Position numbers and translations under genes: made by a program
Part shown: piece by piece, positions 56,652 to 63,943 of the stretch
Numbering within the stretch: position 1 is the stretch's first letter
Layout: every line of letters begins with the position of its first letter
Assembly (NCBI RefSeq): GCF_003259155.1
Contig: NZ_QGMQ01000002.1
Coordinates: forward strand, 370,925 to 434,924
DNA: 64,000 nucleotides
Source: Marinimicrobium alkaliphilum
GTDB lineage: Bacteria; Pseudomonadota; Gammaproteobacteria; Pseudomonadales; Cellvibrionaceae
Direction of reading: 5' to 3'
The notes under the pieces: generated by a model
Database searches by the model: none
Told to the model about the DNA's origin: nothing
The model's input: the letters and a program-made list of their open reading frames with translations, nothing else

Positions 56652-57479
56652 GTGCTTGCGTTGTACGCGGTTTTTTTGCTGGCGCTGGCTATCATTCTCG
56701 TAATTGCCTTGCCACCTTTAGTACGTCTGATGCGCAGGCAACGCCTGAATGAGCAACCACTCCCGCCGGGCTGGGAACGAATTCTGCGTGAGCACTGGAG
56801 ACTCTATCCACGGCTTCCGGTCAACGTGCGTGTGCAGATCCATCAGCGGCTAAAATTGCTAATGAGTGAAACCCGCTTCTACGGCTGCGCCGGGCTGACT
56901 GTTACCGACGACATGAAGCTGCTGATCCTCGCCCAGGCGAGCCTCGTCTACCAGCATGCCAGCCTCGACGCCCCCCCTGCGGTTCTGCTCTATCCCAGCG
57001 CCTACGTCCGCGACGACGAGCAGGTTGACGAAGCGGGCGTGGTGACCCGCGATCGCCATGTCATGCTGGGGGAATCCTGGGAGCAGGGCAGAGTGATACT
57101 GTCCTGGGACGAAATCGAGCACGACCTGACGTCCCTCGACGGCCATAACCTGGTGCTGCACGAATACGCCCATCAAGTGGATGGCGAAAGCGGTGATATG
57201 GACGGCGCGCCGCTGTTTCTTGATCCGGACGCTCGACGGCAGTGGCAGGCGGTAATGAGCGACGCCTATGAGCATTTGGTCGCCAGCGTTGAGAGAGGTA
57301 CTGAACCGGCGATTGACCCCTATGCAGCCACCGCCCCCGAAGAATTCTTCGCGGTGACAACGGAATACTTTTTCACGGCACCGATGACGCTTTACTCAAC
57401 CTATCCGGCGGTTTATGAGCAGTTGCGCCAGTACTATGGGGAAGAAACCCGAGAGTGGTTCACACGTTGTCCAGCGTAA
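56652..57479 (+). CDS. mtfA: MtfA-type zinc peptidase (copy 1, altered C terminus)
   Basis: 275 residues from GTG 56652, directly after AAAGGAGG. An N-terminal hydrophobic segment (about 2-24) is followed by the M90 domain: FYGCAGLTVTDDMKLLILAQ, VLHEYAHQVDGESG (HExxH) and EEFFAVTTEYFF (third zinc ligand region). E. coli MtfA is a 265-residue aminopeptidase that titrates the repressor Mlc. The last five residues (TRCPA) come from the sequence that was joined at 57461, whereas the second copy at 60202-60545 ends YSEFP. This copy may still be functional. Confidence 0.88.
   Translation: MLALYAVFLLALAIILVIALPPLVRLMRRQRLNEQPLPPGWERILREHWRLYPRLPVNVRVQIHQRLKLLMSETRFYGCAGLTVTDDMKLLILAQASLVYQHASLDAPPAVLLYPSAYVRDDEQVDEAGVVTRDRHVMLGESWEQGRVILSWDEIEHDLTSLDGHNLVLHEYAHQVDGESGDMDGAPLFLDPDARRQWQAVMSDAYEHLVASVERGTEPAIDPYAATAPEEFFAVTTEYFFTAPMTLYSTYPAVYEQLRQYYGEETREWFTRCPA
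57136..57460 (+). repeat. Direct repeat, left copy (3' part of mtfA)
   Basis: These 325 bases recur at 60202-60526 in the same orientation with 9 differences counted by eye (about 97 percent identity). The two copies flank 2.74 kb of Rhs-tip and immunity-like genes. Confidence 0.93.
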
Positions 57480-57729
57480 TGCGGATGCTGGAGAGTATTT
57501 GGGGTCGTCGGTTGAGGTGGGAAACTCTGGGTTTGTTGTAGTGCGAAAACGTGACGGATCCGTGGGGAGTGCAGGCAAGGGAAGAGATGAGATATTTGAG
57601 CACGAGATGTCACATGTAGTTGATTCTATGCGGGGTGTCTCTGGCGGAGATATGATTGTTGAGGCAAGCGGGCGATCAGCTCCTGATACCGCTCCAAACG
57701 CTGGAGGCGAGGGCGGTGAATCGGACTAA
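57461..57729 (+). pseudogene. Displaced polymorphic-toxin tip with HEMSH zincin motif (fragment)
   Basis: Starting exactly at the end of the mtfA repeat, a frame unlike that of mtfA encodes about 89 residues, from SHVVQRNADAGEYLGSS onward to the stop at 57727-57729. FEHEMSHVVDSMRG contains an HExxH motif of zinc peptidases. There is no start codon of its own and no Rhs core before it, so it looks like the truncated C-terminal end of a toxin. A secreted immunity-like gene follows 48 bases later. The toxin assignment rests on motif and context only. Confidence 0.6.
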
Positions 57730-57777
57730 TGAATGTCGGCGAAGAAGGAATTACGAGTATAAGAGGATATCCTATTG

Positions 57778-58401
57778 ATGAAAATTATACATACATGTTT
57801 CCTTATAATGCTTTCAATTCCTCTGTCGGTTAATGCTGAAGATGAGGGAAGGCATTGCTGTGTCATTGATTGTGACGCTAATTCTAATCCTCCCGTTGAC
57901 CAAGTGCTGGAGAACAGCAGTTACGTCGGTGTTTATGAAATTATTGGCAGGAAACCCGCTTTGGAGCTTGACGGGAAGAGTACGCGCGCTAGAGAGCATA
58001 TTAGAGACCGATTGGATGACTATGAAGGGGCAGGAGGCTTGCTGGTTGATGAGATGGTCGATGTTGAGCTAAGTCTAGTTGATAGGGTTAAGGGGGAGCC
58101 CCCTAGCTCCCTTTGGTTGAGAGGAAAATTGGTTTTTCGCCTGCTGCTGAACCAAGGGGTGTGGGAGGAAAGAGGCTATGAGCCTGCTGGCTTAATGCGG
58201 TCTATTACGTCGGAGAGTGCTTACCGGAAGATTTTGGATGATGGTACATGTACTTACCGTCCACATTTTTTTAGTCTTCCTGACAGGGGTTCGGGTTACT
58301 ACGTTGTGTTCAGTCAACCGAGTTGGTTTAGTTACCAATGGATAGATACATTGAATGATGAGTGGCTTGAGCGGTTGAAATTGGCAGTCGATAAAAAGTA
58401 A
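57778..58401 (+). CDS. Secreted immunity-like protein 1
   Basis: 207 residues from ATG 57778 (AGAGGA at 57762-57767). A clear signal peptide, KIIHTCFLIMLSIPLSVNA, is followed by EDEGRHCCVIDCDANSNPP with three Cys. The mature part is acidic, with AREHIRDRLDDYEGAGGLLV and SGYYVVFSQPSW. No family recognised. Placement right behind a zincin toxin tip and ahead of an Rhs fragment is the usual place of an immunity gene; a periplasmic location would fit a toxin neutralised there. AT-richer than the surrounding chromosome. Confidence 0.6.
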   Translation: MKIIHTCFLIMLSIPLSVNAEDEGRHCCVIDCDANSNPPVDQVLENSSYVGVYEIIGRKPALELDGKSTRAREHIRDRLDDYEGAGGLLVDEMVDVELSLVDRVKGEPPSSLWLRGKLVFRLLLNQGVWEERGYEPAGLMRSITSESAYRKILDDGTCTYRPHFFSLPDRGSGYYVVFSQPSWFSYQWIDTLNDEWLERLKLAVDKK

Positions 58402-58438
58402 GTGGTCCTTGGCCGCCTTGACAGCAAGTGGTGATGAT

Positions 58439-59402
58439 TGAAGTGGGTATATTCCACGCCAGTACCTCAAAAACCATTTGTCATTCCCTATGGTGCACAG
58501 AACCGCCTGACCAGTCTGTACAGTACTGGCCAGTCGACCACTCGGTTCGTCTATGATGGTACAGATCTGATTGCCGAAACCAACACGAGTGGAACTGTGC
58601 TTCGGCGCCCCCCCCCCCCCCCCCCCTGTATGTCAATGCCTATGATGAGTATGGCGTTCCTGCTGAAAGTAATCAGGGGCGCTTCCAATATACCGGCCAG
58701 GTCTGGCTGCCGGAGGTGGGGCTGTACTATTACAAGGCCCGGATGTACGATCCCTATATAGGGCGTTTCTTGCAAACCGATCCGATTGGGTATGAAGATC
58801 AGATAAATCTTTATGCGTATGTTGGTAACGACCCAATGAACTTTACGGACCCGACCGGCTTGTACCGGCGTGGAGACGGATGGTCCGACGAGGAGTGGGT
58901 CGAGTTTGAGAGTCACCGGGATCAAATAGCCAACGATTTTTCAAGTGCCGCGTCTGCATTGGGGAACTTGGCTGATGAGCTTGCTGCAGGCGGGGATCTG
59001 AGTGCGGCGGCGCAAGCAGTGCAAAGCGTGGTTAGTGACGTCATGGGAACAGAACTTTCCGCTGGTGATCCTAAAACGATAGCCGAAAATTTCAGTAAGG
59101 CCGCGTCAGCTATGAATGATTCGAGTTATGTCGCCCACAGGGGTGGCTTTAGCGCAGGTTAGTACGGTCACGGCGACATCGGTGGAAAGTCGATAACTAT
59201 AGATCCTACAGACTTATCTATGCGGGTCAGCTATGGTAATGGGGTCGCTCATGAAGTGTTACATAATATGGGCTACAAGGATCAAGTGCATGGCATGGGC
59301 ACCCCGTATATGGGGACGAACGCATTTAGAAGTCTTCCGAGCAGTATGCGGCATAAAAATCCAGACCACTTAATCTTAATGCGAAATAGGATTAATAGAT
59401 AA
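58439..59402 (+). pseudogene. Rhs C-terminal core and HEVLH zincin toxin tip, disrupted
   Basis: The first part (frame of 58438) reads YGAQNRLTSLYSTGQSTTRF and DGTDLIAETNTSGTVLRR, typical late Rhs core. A run of 19 C then replaces the expected 40 or so residues and shifts the frame. The core resumes in another frame with NAYDEYGVPAESNQGRFQYT, LYYYKARMYDPYIGRFLQTD and the DPTG boundary at about 58850-58862. The tip follows; a TAG at 59160-59162 interrupts it in frame, then VAHEVLHNMGYKDQVHGMG gives an HExxH motif before the stop at 59400-59402. As written it cannot make an intact toxin. Confidence 0.82.
58608..58626 (+). repeat. 19-base cytosine homopolymer inside the Rhs gene
   Basis: An uninterrupted run of 19 C lies between the LRR and YVNAYDEYG parts of the Rhs core. 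One more C or two fewer would join the frames. It could be a slippage-prone tract, a deletion scar, or an assembly artefact. Confidence 0.9.
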
Positions 59403-60016
59403 TGATTATCAGATTTTTATTCGCTCTACTTATTAGCGCCTTCTCAGTTAGCGTTGTGATTGGAAATGAGTTAACTAAAGACGATCTCGATGAGATGTTG
59501 GGAGAGAATAGACCTGTTCCTGACGTAGACTTTACATTTTCCATTTTTGATAATCCGAAAAATCGTTTTTTTGAGGTCGTTCTAGAATCAAAAGTGGACG
59601 ATAATCTTTGCTTTAGAGTAGAAATGTGGCCTAATACGGGACTGAATGGTTCTTTAGGACCAATAGGCGCTATACATTTTGCGTCGGAAAACGTTTATGT
59701 CGAGCAAGGTGATCGTATCTTTCCGATTGAGCAAACTCATACTGGAACCTGTCGCGGAAAGAACTTTAAAGATACCAACCTGTGTCATGTTGGAATTCAA
59801 CCAGGCGGAAAAGTATCGGCGATAATACCATATGAGCGCTTTGAGCCAGGTTTTGTCGAAAGCGCTCCTAAGAATCTCATGTACTTCCCTTCAGTTCCGG
59901 GTATACATCCTTACTACTGCGATCTTCGAAGTAACTTCAGTCCGAATCAGTGGAAGGAATTAATGGACTATTTCGAATATCAGTTTGACCCGGACCATCC
60001 AGACAGAGAAAACTAG
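59402..60016 (+). CDS. Secreted immunity-like protein 2
   Basis: 204 residues. The ATG overlaps the toxin-tip stop by one base (TAATG), so the two would be translated together. Signal peptide IIRFLFALLISAFSVSVVIG, then NELTKDDLDEMLGENRPVPD. The mature part has four Cys (NLCFRVEMWP, GTCRGKNF, NLCHVGIQ, YYCDLRSN), likely two disulfides. No family recognised and no similarity by eye to secreted protein 1. Tight coupling to an HExxH tip is the main evidence for immunity. Markedly AT-rich. Confidence 0.65.
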   Translation: MIIRFLFALLISAFSVSVVIGNELTKDDLDEMLGENRPVPDVDFTFSIFDNPKNRFFEVVLESKVDDNLCFRVEMWPNTGLNGSLGPIGAIHFASENVYVEQGDRIFPIEQTHTGTCRGKNFKDTNLCHVGIQPGGKVSAIIPYERFEPGFVESAPKNLMYFPSVPGIHPYYCDLRSNFSPNQWKELMDYFEYQFDPDHPDREN

Positions 60017-60019
60017 CGG

Positions 60020-60118
60020 GCTATCCAAGATATTAGGCAAGATATTAGGGACACCCAATGTTCGGGAACGATCAAGAAAGGGGACAGATCTATTTCTTTG
60101 GAATGGGTTGGAAGTGCT
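60020..60118 (+). repeat. Relic resembling the GGGGACAG repeat that accompanies REP-type transposases
   Basis: The sequence around 60049-60100 contains GGGACACCCAATGTTCGGG and then AAAGGGGACAGATCTATTTC. From memory this resembles short repeats found beside IS200-like (Y1) transposase genes in many proteobacteria. No transposase frame remains. Confidence 0.4.
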
Positions 60119-60142
60119 AAACCCCCGACTTACCCAAGAAAA

Positions 60143-60167
60143 GCAGGGGCGCGCGAAGCGCCCCTGC
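60143..60167. terminator. Perfect 10-bp hairpin after the relic
   Basis: GCAGGGGCGC (60143-60152) pairs with GCGCCCCTGC (60158-60167) with a 5-base loop. It lies between secreted protein 2 and the duplicated mtfA fragment. No long T-run follows. Confidence 0.5.
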
Positions 60168-60201
60168 AAAGAGTAATAGTGGAGACCTAAAGTTTAGACA
60201 A

Positions 60202-60545
60202 TCGACGGCCACAACCTGGTGCTGCACGAATACGCCCATCAAGTGGATGGCGAAAGCGGTGATATGGACGGCGCGCCGCTGTTTTTCGATCCGGACGCTC
60301 GACGGCAGTGGCAGGCGGTAATGAGCGACGCCTATGAGCATTTGGTCGACAGCGTTGAGAGAGGTACTGAGCCGGCGATTGACCCCTATGCAGCCACCGC
60401 ACCCGAAGAGTTCTTTGCGGTGACAACGGAATACTTTTTCACGGCACCGATGACGCTTTACTCAACCTATCCGGCGGTTTATGAGCAGTTGCGCCAGTAC
60501 TATAGGGAAGAAACCCGAGAGTGGTTTTACAGTGAATTTCCCTAG
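60202..60545 (+). pseudogene. mtfA 3' fragment (right copy of the direct repeat)
   Basis: About 115 codons of the MtfA C terminus without the N-terminal half. HEYAHQVDGESGDMDGAPLF and EEFFAVTTEYFFTAPMTLYS are retained, and it ends WFYSEFP, the probable original C terminus. The ATG-like start of the open frame is only the CTG/ATG-rich interior and no ribosome site precedes it. Recombination with the left copy would rebuild a complete mtfA. Confidence 0.88.
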
Positions 60546-60746
60546 CTACACTCTAATGGAAGGAAAGAAAACAATAGATGATTCGCTCCCCATCCAGTTT
60601 TTCTCGTCGCAAAAAACACCAAAATAGGGTTGTGTGGAAGCAATTCCCAGTCGAGAAAATATGTAACTGAAAGGCTATAAGATGATGGTAAATTGGCCTC
60701 TGCATAATTGTACCTATTCAAAATGAAACTGATCAGTGGGGGCGGT

Positions 60747-61037
60747 ATGGTGGTTAAAAAACTGTGGCTCTCTATTCTGTTTGTACATTTTCTGATTGCT
60801 GTATGGAGCTTCTTCTTTAATGAGTTAGGGGTTTGGGGGTTTGTGCTAGGGTGTTTTGTTGCGTATGGATCCCTTTCCCAAATGGTGGCCTACCTGAACA
60901 GAGATGTTATGTTTGGCTTGGGTGGGGGCAGCCTTGAGTCAGGTGATAGCCCATCTTTAAGATTTATCTTTTTCTGTATTGCGGTAGTTCTTTACATCAT
61001 CGTCATGGCGATGTTTATCTGGCCTGGACAGGGCTGA
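60747..61037 (+). CDS. Small membrane protein in the Rhs island
   Basis: 96 residues from ATG 60747 (ATGs at 60708 and 60723 are alternatives). Two or three predicted membrane helices: LWLSILFVHFLIAVWSFFF, VWGFVLGCFVAYGSLSQMVA and FIFFCIAVVLYIIVMAMFIW. No family recognised. It lies between the mtfA fragment and another Rhs remnant, so it might be an orphan membrane-type immunity protein. This is inferred from position only. AT-rich. Confidence 0.5.
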   Translation: MVVKKLWLSILFVHFLIAVWSFFFNELGVWGFVLGCFVAYGSLSQMVAYLNRDVMFGLGGGSLESGDSPSLRFIFFCIAVVLYIIVMAMFIWPGQG

Positions 61038-61063
61038 GGATGGCCTAACTATTATTTATCGGT

Positions 61064-61285
61064 ATGGAATGTTGGTTTGAGAATGGTTTGTGTCGCTATG
61101 TGAAGCCGAGCTTCAAGTATACTAAGTCTGGATTTACCGCAGTTTTATTTGCTTTTATGGGGTATCTTATTGGTAGGCTGGGATACCCAAATATTGGTTC
61201 TGTAATAGCCTTTGTCAGAATTTTGGTTAAGAGTTGTACGGTAGTTTTAGGGCAATTATCATTCTTTAGGTCAATAAGAAACTAG
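61064..61285 (+). CDS. Short doubtful reading frame
   Basis: 73 codons with one hydrophobic stretch (FTAVLFAFMGYLIGRLGYPN). No ribosome site, family or homologue is recognisable. It lies in a degraded AT-rich stretch and may be a remnant rather than a gene. Confidence 0.25.
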   Translation: MECWFENGLCRYVKPSFKYTKSGFTAVLFAFMGYLIGRLGYPNIGSVIAFVRILVKSCTVVLGQLSFFRSIRN

Positions 61286-61329
61286 AATATTCAGGCACAG
61301 TACAAAGAGAATGAAGCGTGTAGCCAATT

Positions 61330-61500
61330 ATGCAGCTGCTGATCCTTTTGCAAACCAGTCCCATTGACTACGAGGATGGGATGAATTGGTATGCGTATGT
61401 GAAAAATGATCCCGTGAACTTTGTTGATCCGACCGGGAACTGGCAGGTCGATTTAAGTGGTCGTAACAATCCACAGTTGCTTCAGCAGGCAAGAGTGATC
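61330..61500 (+). pseudogene. Rhs core remnant ending in DPTG
   Basis: The frame reads LLQTSPIDYEDGMNWYAYVK and NDPVNFVDPTGNWQVDLSG, which is the last part of an Rhs core (FLQTDPIGYEDGMNWYAYV-type) and its DPxG boundary. What follows after about 61460 is not recognisable as a tip. No upstream core is present. It is the second Rhs boundary sequence in the region, similar to but distinct from that at 58770-58862. Confidence 0.75.
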
Positions 61501-61606
61501 CCTACCAGCAAGGCTGCCCGCGGAATCAACTTCAAAACCTGCCATTGCTGCACGACGCGCAGCAATGGTCGAGCGCAGACTAGAAATGGTCCAGCTTCGG
61601 CGCAAC

Positions 61607-61620
61607 ATGTTAATTAACAT
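61607..61620. promoter_or_regulatory. Perfect 14-bp palindrome, possible operator of the GntP gene
   Basis: ATGTTAATTAACAT is perfectly symmetric and ends 84 bases before the permease ATG. It resembles, apart from the centre, the ATGTTAC...GTAACAT operators bound by LacI-type gluconate repressors. The rest of 61500-61704 shows only a weak promoter-like GTATACC region. Confidence 0.35.
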
Positions 61621-61704
61621 CTCGCCCGGTCCCGCCCCCTTAAATTCCTCCCCAAAACCCGCTAGTATACCCGCGATAATGATAACGCTAACTTGGAGCG
61701 CTTT

Positions 61705-63057
61705 ATGTCTGCCAGTTTTCTGATTCTGCTCGCATTGTTGAGTATTGCGGCCCTGGTGCTGCTGATTGTGGTGTGCAAAGTTCATGCGTTCGTGGCCCTG
61801 TTGCTGGTCAGTGTCGGGGTGGCGATTGCCGGGGGCGTGCCACTGGTGGAGATCCCGGCCTTGGTGCAGGAGGGAATGGGGCGCACGCTGGGGTATATCG
61901 CAGTGGTGATCGGTATTGGCACCATGATTGGCGAGATTCTGCGGGTGTCCGGCGGTGCCCGGCAGATTGCCAATACCCTCGTGCGTCGGGTTGGGGAGCC
62001 GCGCGCGCCCTGGGGCTTGACGGTGATCGGGTTGATTGTGGCGATTCCGGTGTTTTTCGAAGTCGCGCTGATTCTGCTGATTCCTCTGGTTTACGACCTG
62101 GTGCGCCGCACCGGTCGCTCCATGCTGTACTACGGTATTCCGCTGGTGGCGGGTATTGCGGTCGCGCATTCGTTTATCCCGCCCACGCCGGGGCCGGTCA
62201 CGGTGGCGGCACTGATCGGCGCGGATCTGGGCTGGGTGATTGTGTTCGGTCTGCTGGCCGGGATACCGGCGGCGATTATCGGCGGGGTCTATTTTGGCCG
62301 CTATATCGGCACGCGCATTCATACCGGGGTGCCTCACCATGTGCCGGCGGATGAGCCCGTGTCTGAGGACGGCGTCGAGCGCAAGGTGCCGGGCGTGGGT
62401 GTGGTGCTGGCGATCATTTCTCTGCCGTTGGTGCTGATTCTGCTCAACACGGCGGGCAATGTCTGGCTGGCTGAGGGCAGTGATCTGCGTCAGTGGTTGA
62501 GCTTTATTGGCCATCCGTTTACGGCATTGATGGCGGCGCTGCTGTTGTCGTTCTATTTTCTGGGGACGCGCCTGGGTTTTACCCGCAACGAGATGCAGCA
62601 GGTGGCGACCCGCTCCATGGAGCCGGTGGGGATGATCATTCTGCTGACCGGCGCCGGTGGGGTCTTTGGTCGGGTGCTGGTGGAAACCGGTGTGGGCGAT
62701 GCGCTGGCCGATATGATGACCACCACCAACTTGCCCATCGTACTGTTCGCCTTCCTGATTGCGGCGGGTATTCGGGTGTTGCAAGGGTCGGCCACCGTGT
62801 CCATGGTGACCGCCGCCAGCCTGGTCGCGCCGTTATTGGCTATGGGGGATTACTCGGCGCCCCTGACCGGTGCGGTAGTGATCGCCATTGCCTCGGGCGC
62901 AACAGTGCTCTCGCACTTTAACGATACCGGCTTCTGGCTGGTGAAGCAGTTTATGGGCTTGACCGAGCGTCAGACGCTCTTGTCCTGGACGATTATGGAA
63001 ACCATCATCGGCCTTGTTGGTTTAAGCGTTATTCTTGTTGTCAGCCTCTTCCTTTAA
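61705..63057 (+). CDS. GntP family gluconate:H+ symporter-like permease
   Basis: 450 residues from ATG 61705, with GGAG upstream. About 12 membrane helices. GRTLGYIAVVIGIGTMIGEI, HSFIPPTPGPVTVAALIGAD and LSHFNDTGFWLVKQFMGLTE are strong GntP signatures. It probably imports gluconate or a related sugar acid (2-keto-gluconate or idonate). No kinase or dehydratase gene is adjacent. A terminator follows. Confidence 0.93.
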   Translation: MSASFLILLALLSIAALVLLIVVCKVHAFVALLLVSVGVAIAGGVPLVEIPALVQEGMGRTLGYIAVVIGIGTMIGEILRVSGGARQIANTLVRRVGEPRAPWGLTVIGLIVAIPVFFEVALILLIPLVYDLVRRTGRSMLYYGIPLVAGIAVAHSFIPPTPGPVTVAALIGADLGWVIVFGLLAGIPAAIIGGVYFGRYIGTRIHTGVPHHVPADEPVSEDGVERKVPGVGVVLAIISLPLVLILLNTAGNVWLAEGSDLRQWLSFIGHPFTALMAALLLSFYFLGTRLGFTRNEMQQVATRSMEPVGMIILLTGAGGVFGRVLVETGVGDALADMMTTTNLPIVLFAFLIAAGIRVLQGSATVSMVTAASLVAPLLAMGDYSAPLTGAVVIAIASGATVLSHFNDTGFWLVKQFMGLTERQTLLSWTIMETIIGLVGLSVILVVSLFL

Positions 63058-63080
63058 CGTTCATTGTGAACGTGACGGAT

Positions 63081-63113
63081 AAAAAAAGCCCGCGTCAGAA
63101 CGCGGGCTTTTTT
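63081..63113 (+). terminator. Rho-independent terminator of the GntP gene
   Basis: AAAGCCCGCG (63085-63094) pairs with CGCGGGCTTT (63101-63110), flanked by an A-run and a T-run, so it can stop transcripts from both sides (GntP and SirB2). Confidence 0.92.
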
Positions 63114-63130
63114 GGATGTGCAGTGTCGAC

Positions 63131-63499
63131 TCAAAAATAGGGCTTGAGAAACGCCAATACCATGATCGTGATAAAAGTCGACAACGCCAGGAGGGCAAAA
63201 ATCATGCGCTTTCCAAAACTGCCGGACTTCATCGCCGCGATACCGAACCCGATGTAGACCACAATCAGGATCAACTTGCCCATCAGCCAGGGGTGATCGC
63301 CGGGGGAGAAGCGCATCATGCCGGCGAGGGTAAAGCCGGTGACCAGCAACAGGGTGTCGATCACATGGGGGGCGATCCTGATCGGCTTGGTATGTACGAA
63401 GCCCGCACCCGCTTCGCGCGCCCCAAAGCGCACCAGAAAGAACACAATTGAAATCAGCGCGAGAGTGACGTGCAGGTGTTTTAAAGCAACAATATCCAT
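63131..63499 (-). CDS. SirB2 family membrane protein
   Basis: 122 residues from ATG 63499. Four membrane helices with ALKHLHVTLALISIVFFLVR, PHVIDTLLLVTGFTLAGMM and WLMGKLILIVVYIGFGIAAM, matching the SirB2 family of inner-membrane proteins of unknown function. It ends the nsrR-sirB2 pair (6 bases apart). Confidence 0.88.
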   Translation of the reverse strand: MDIVALKHLHVTLALISIVFFLVRFGAREAGAGFVHTKPIRIAPHVIDTLLLVTGFTLAGMMRFSPGDHPWLMGKLILIVVYIGFGIAAMKSGSFGKRMIFALLALSTFITIMVLAFLKPYF

Positions 63500-63505
63500 C
63501 AATGA

Positions 63506-63943
63506 TCAGCCTATGTTCAGTAATCGAGTCATGACCCGGGCCTTGCCGCCGGGGAGAATGTCCGCCAGTGTATACTGATCAAGCACGGCAAAAAAGCTTT
63601 CCAGAGCCTCTCCCAACACCCGCTTGAGTTGGCAGGCGGAGGTAATCACACAGCCGTCGCCTTCGCCGAAGCATTCCACCAGGGCAAAATCCTGCTCGGT
63701 ATCCCGCACCAACGCGCCGATATTGATCGCCTCAGCGGCCCCGGCGAGCCGCAGCCCGCCATTCTTGCCGCGAATGGCCTGCAGGTAACCCTTGTTATTG
63801 AGCTCCTGGACCACCTTCATCAGGTGATTTTTGGAGATGCCGTAACTGTCGGCAATTTCACGAATGGTGCTCAGCTCATCGTCCTTGAGGGCCAGATACA
63901 TGAGCACACGCAGTGAATAGTCGGTGTAACGGGTGATGTGCAT
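63506..63943 (-). CDS. nsrR: Rrf2-family regulator, NsrR-like
   Basis: 145 residues from ATG 63943. The winged helix MHITRYTDYSLRVLMYLALK, REIADSYGISKNHLMKVVQE and RGKNGGLRLAG are typical of NsrR. The three cluster cysteines are in LVECFGEGDGCVITSACQLK. NsrR binds a 4Fe-4S cluster and represses nitric-oxide detoxification genes until NO destroys it. This fits the denitrification-related genes elsewhere in the window. The 57 bases beyond hold nothing recognisable. Confidence 0.92.
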   Translation of the reverse strand: MHITRYTDYSLRVLMYLALKDDELSTIREIADSYGISKNHLMKVVQELNNKGYLQAIRGKNGGLRLAGAAEAINIGALVRDTEQDFALVECFGEGDGCVITSACQLKRVLGEALESFFAVLDQYTLADILPGGKARVMTRLLNIG

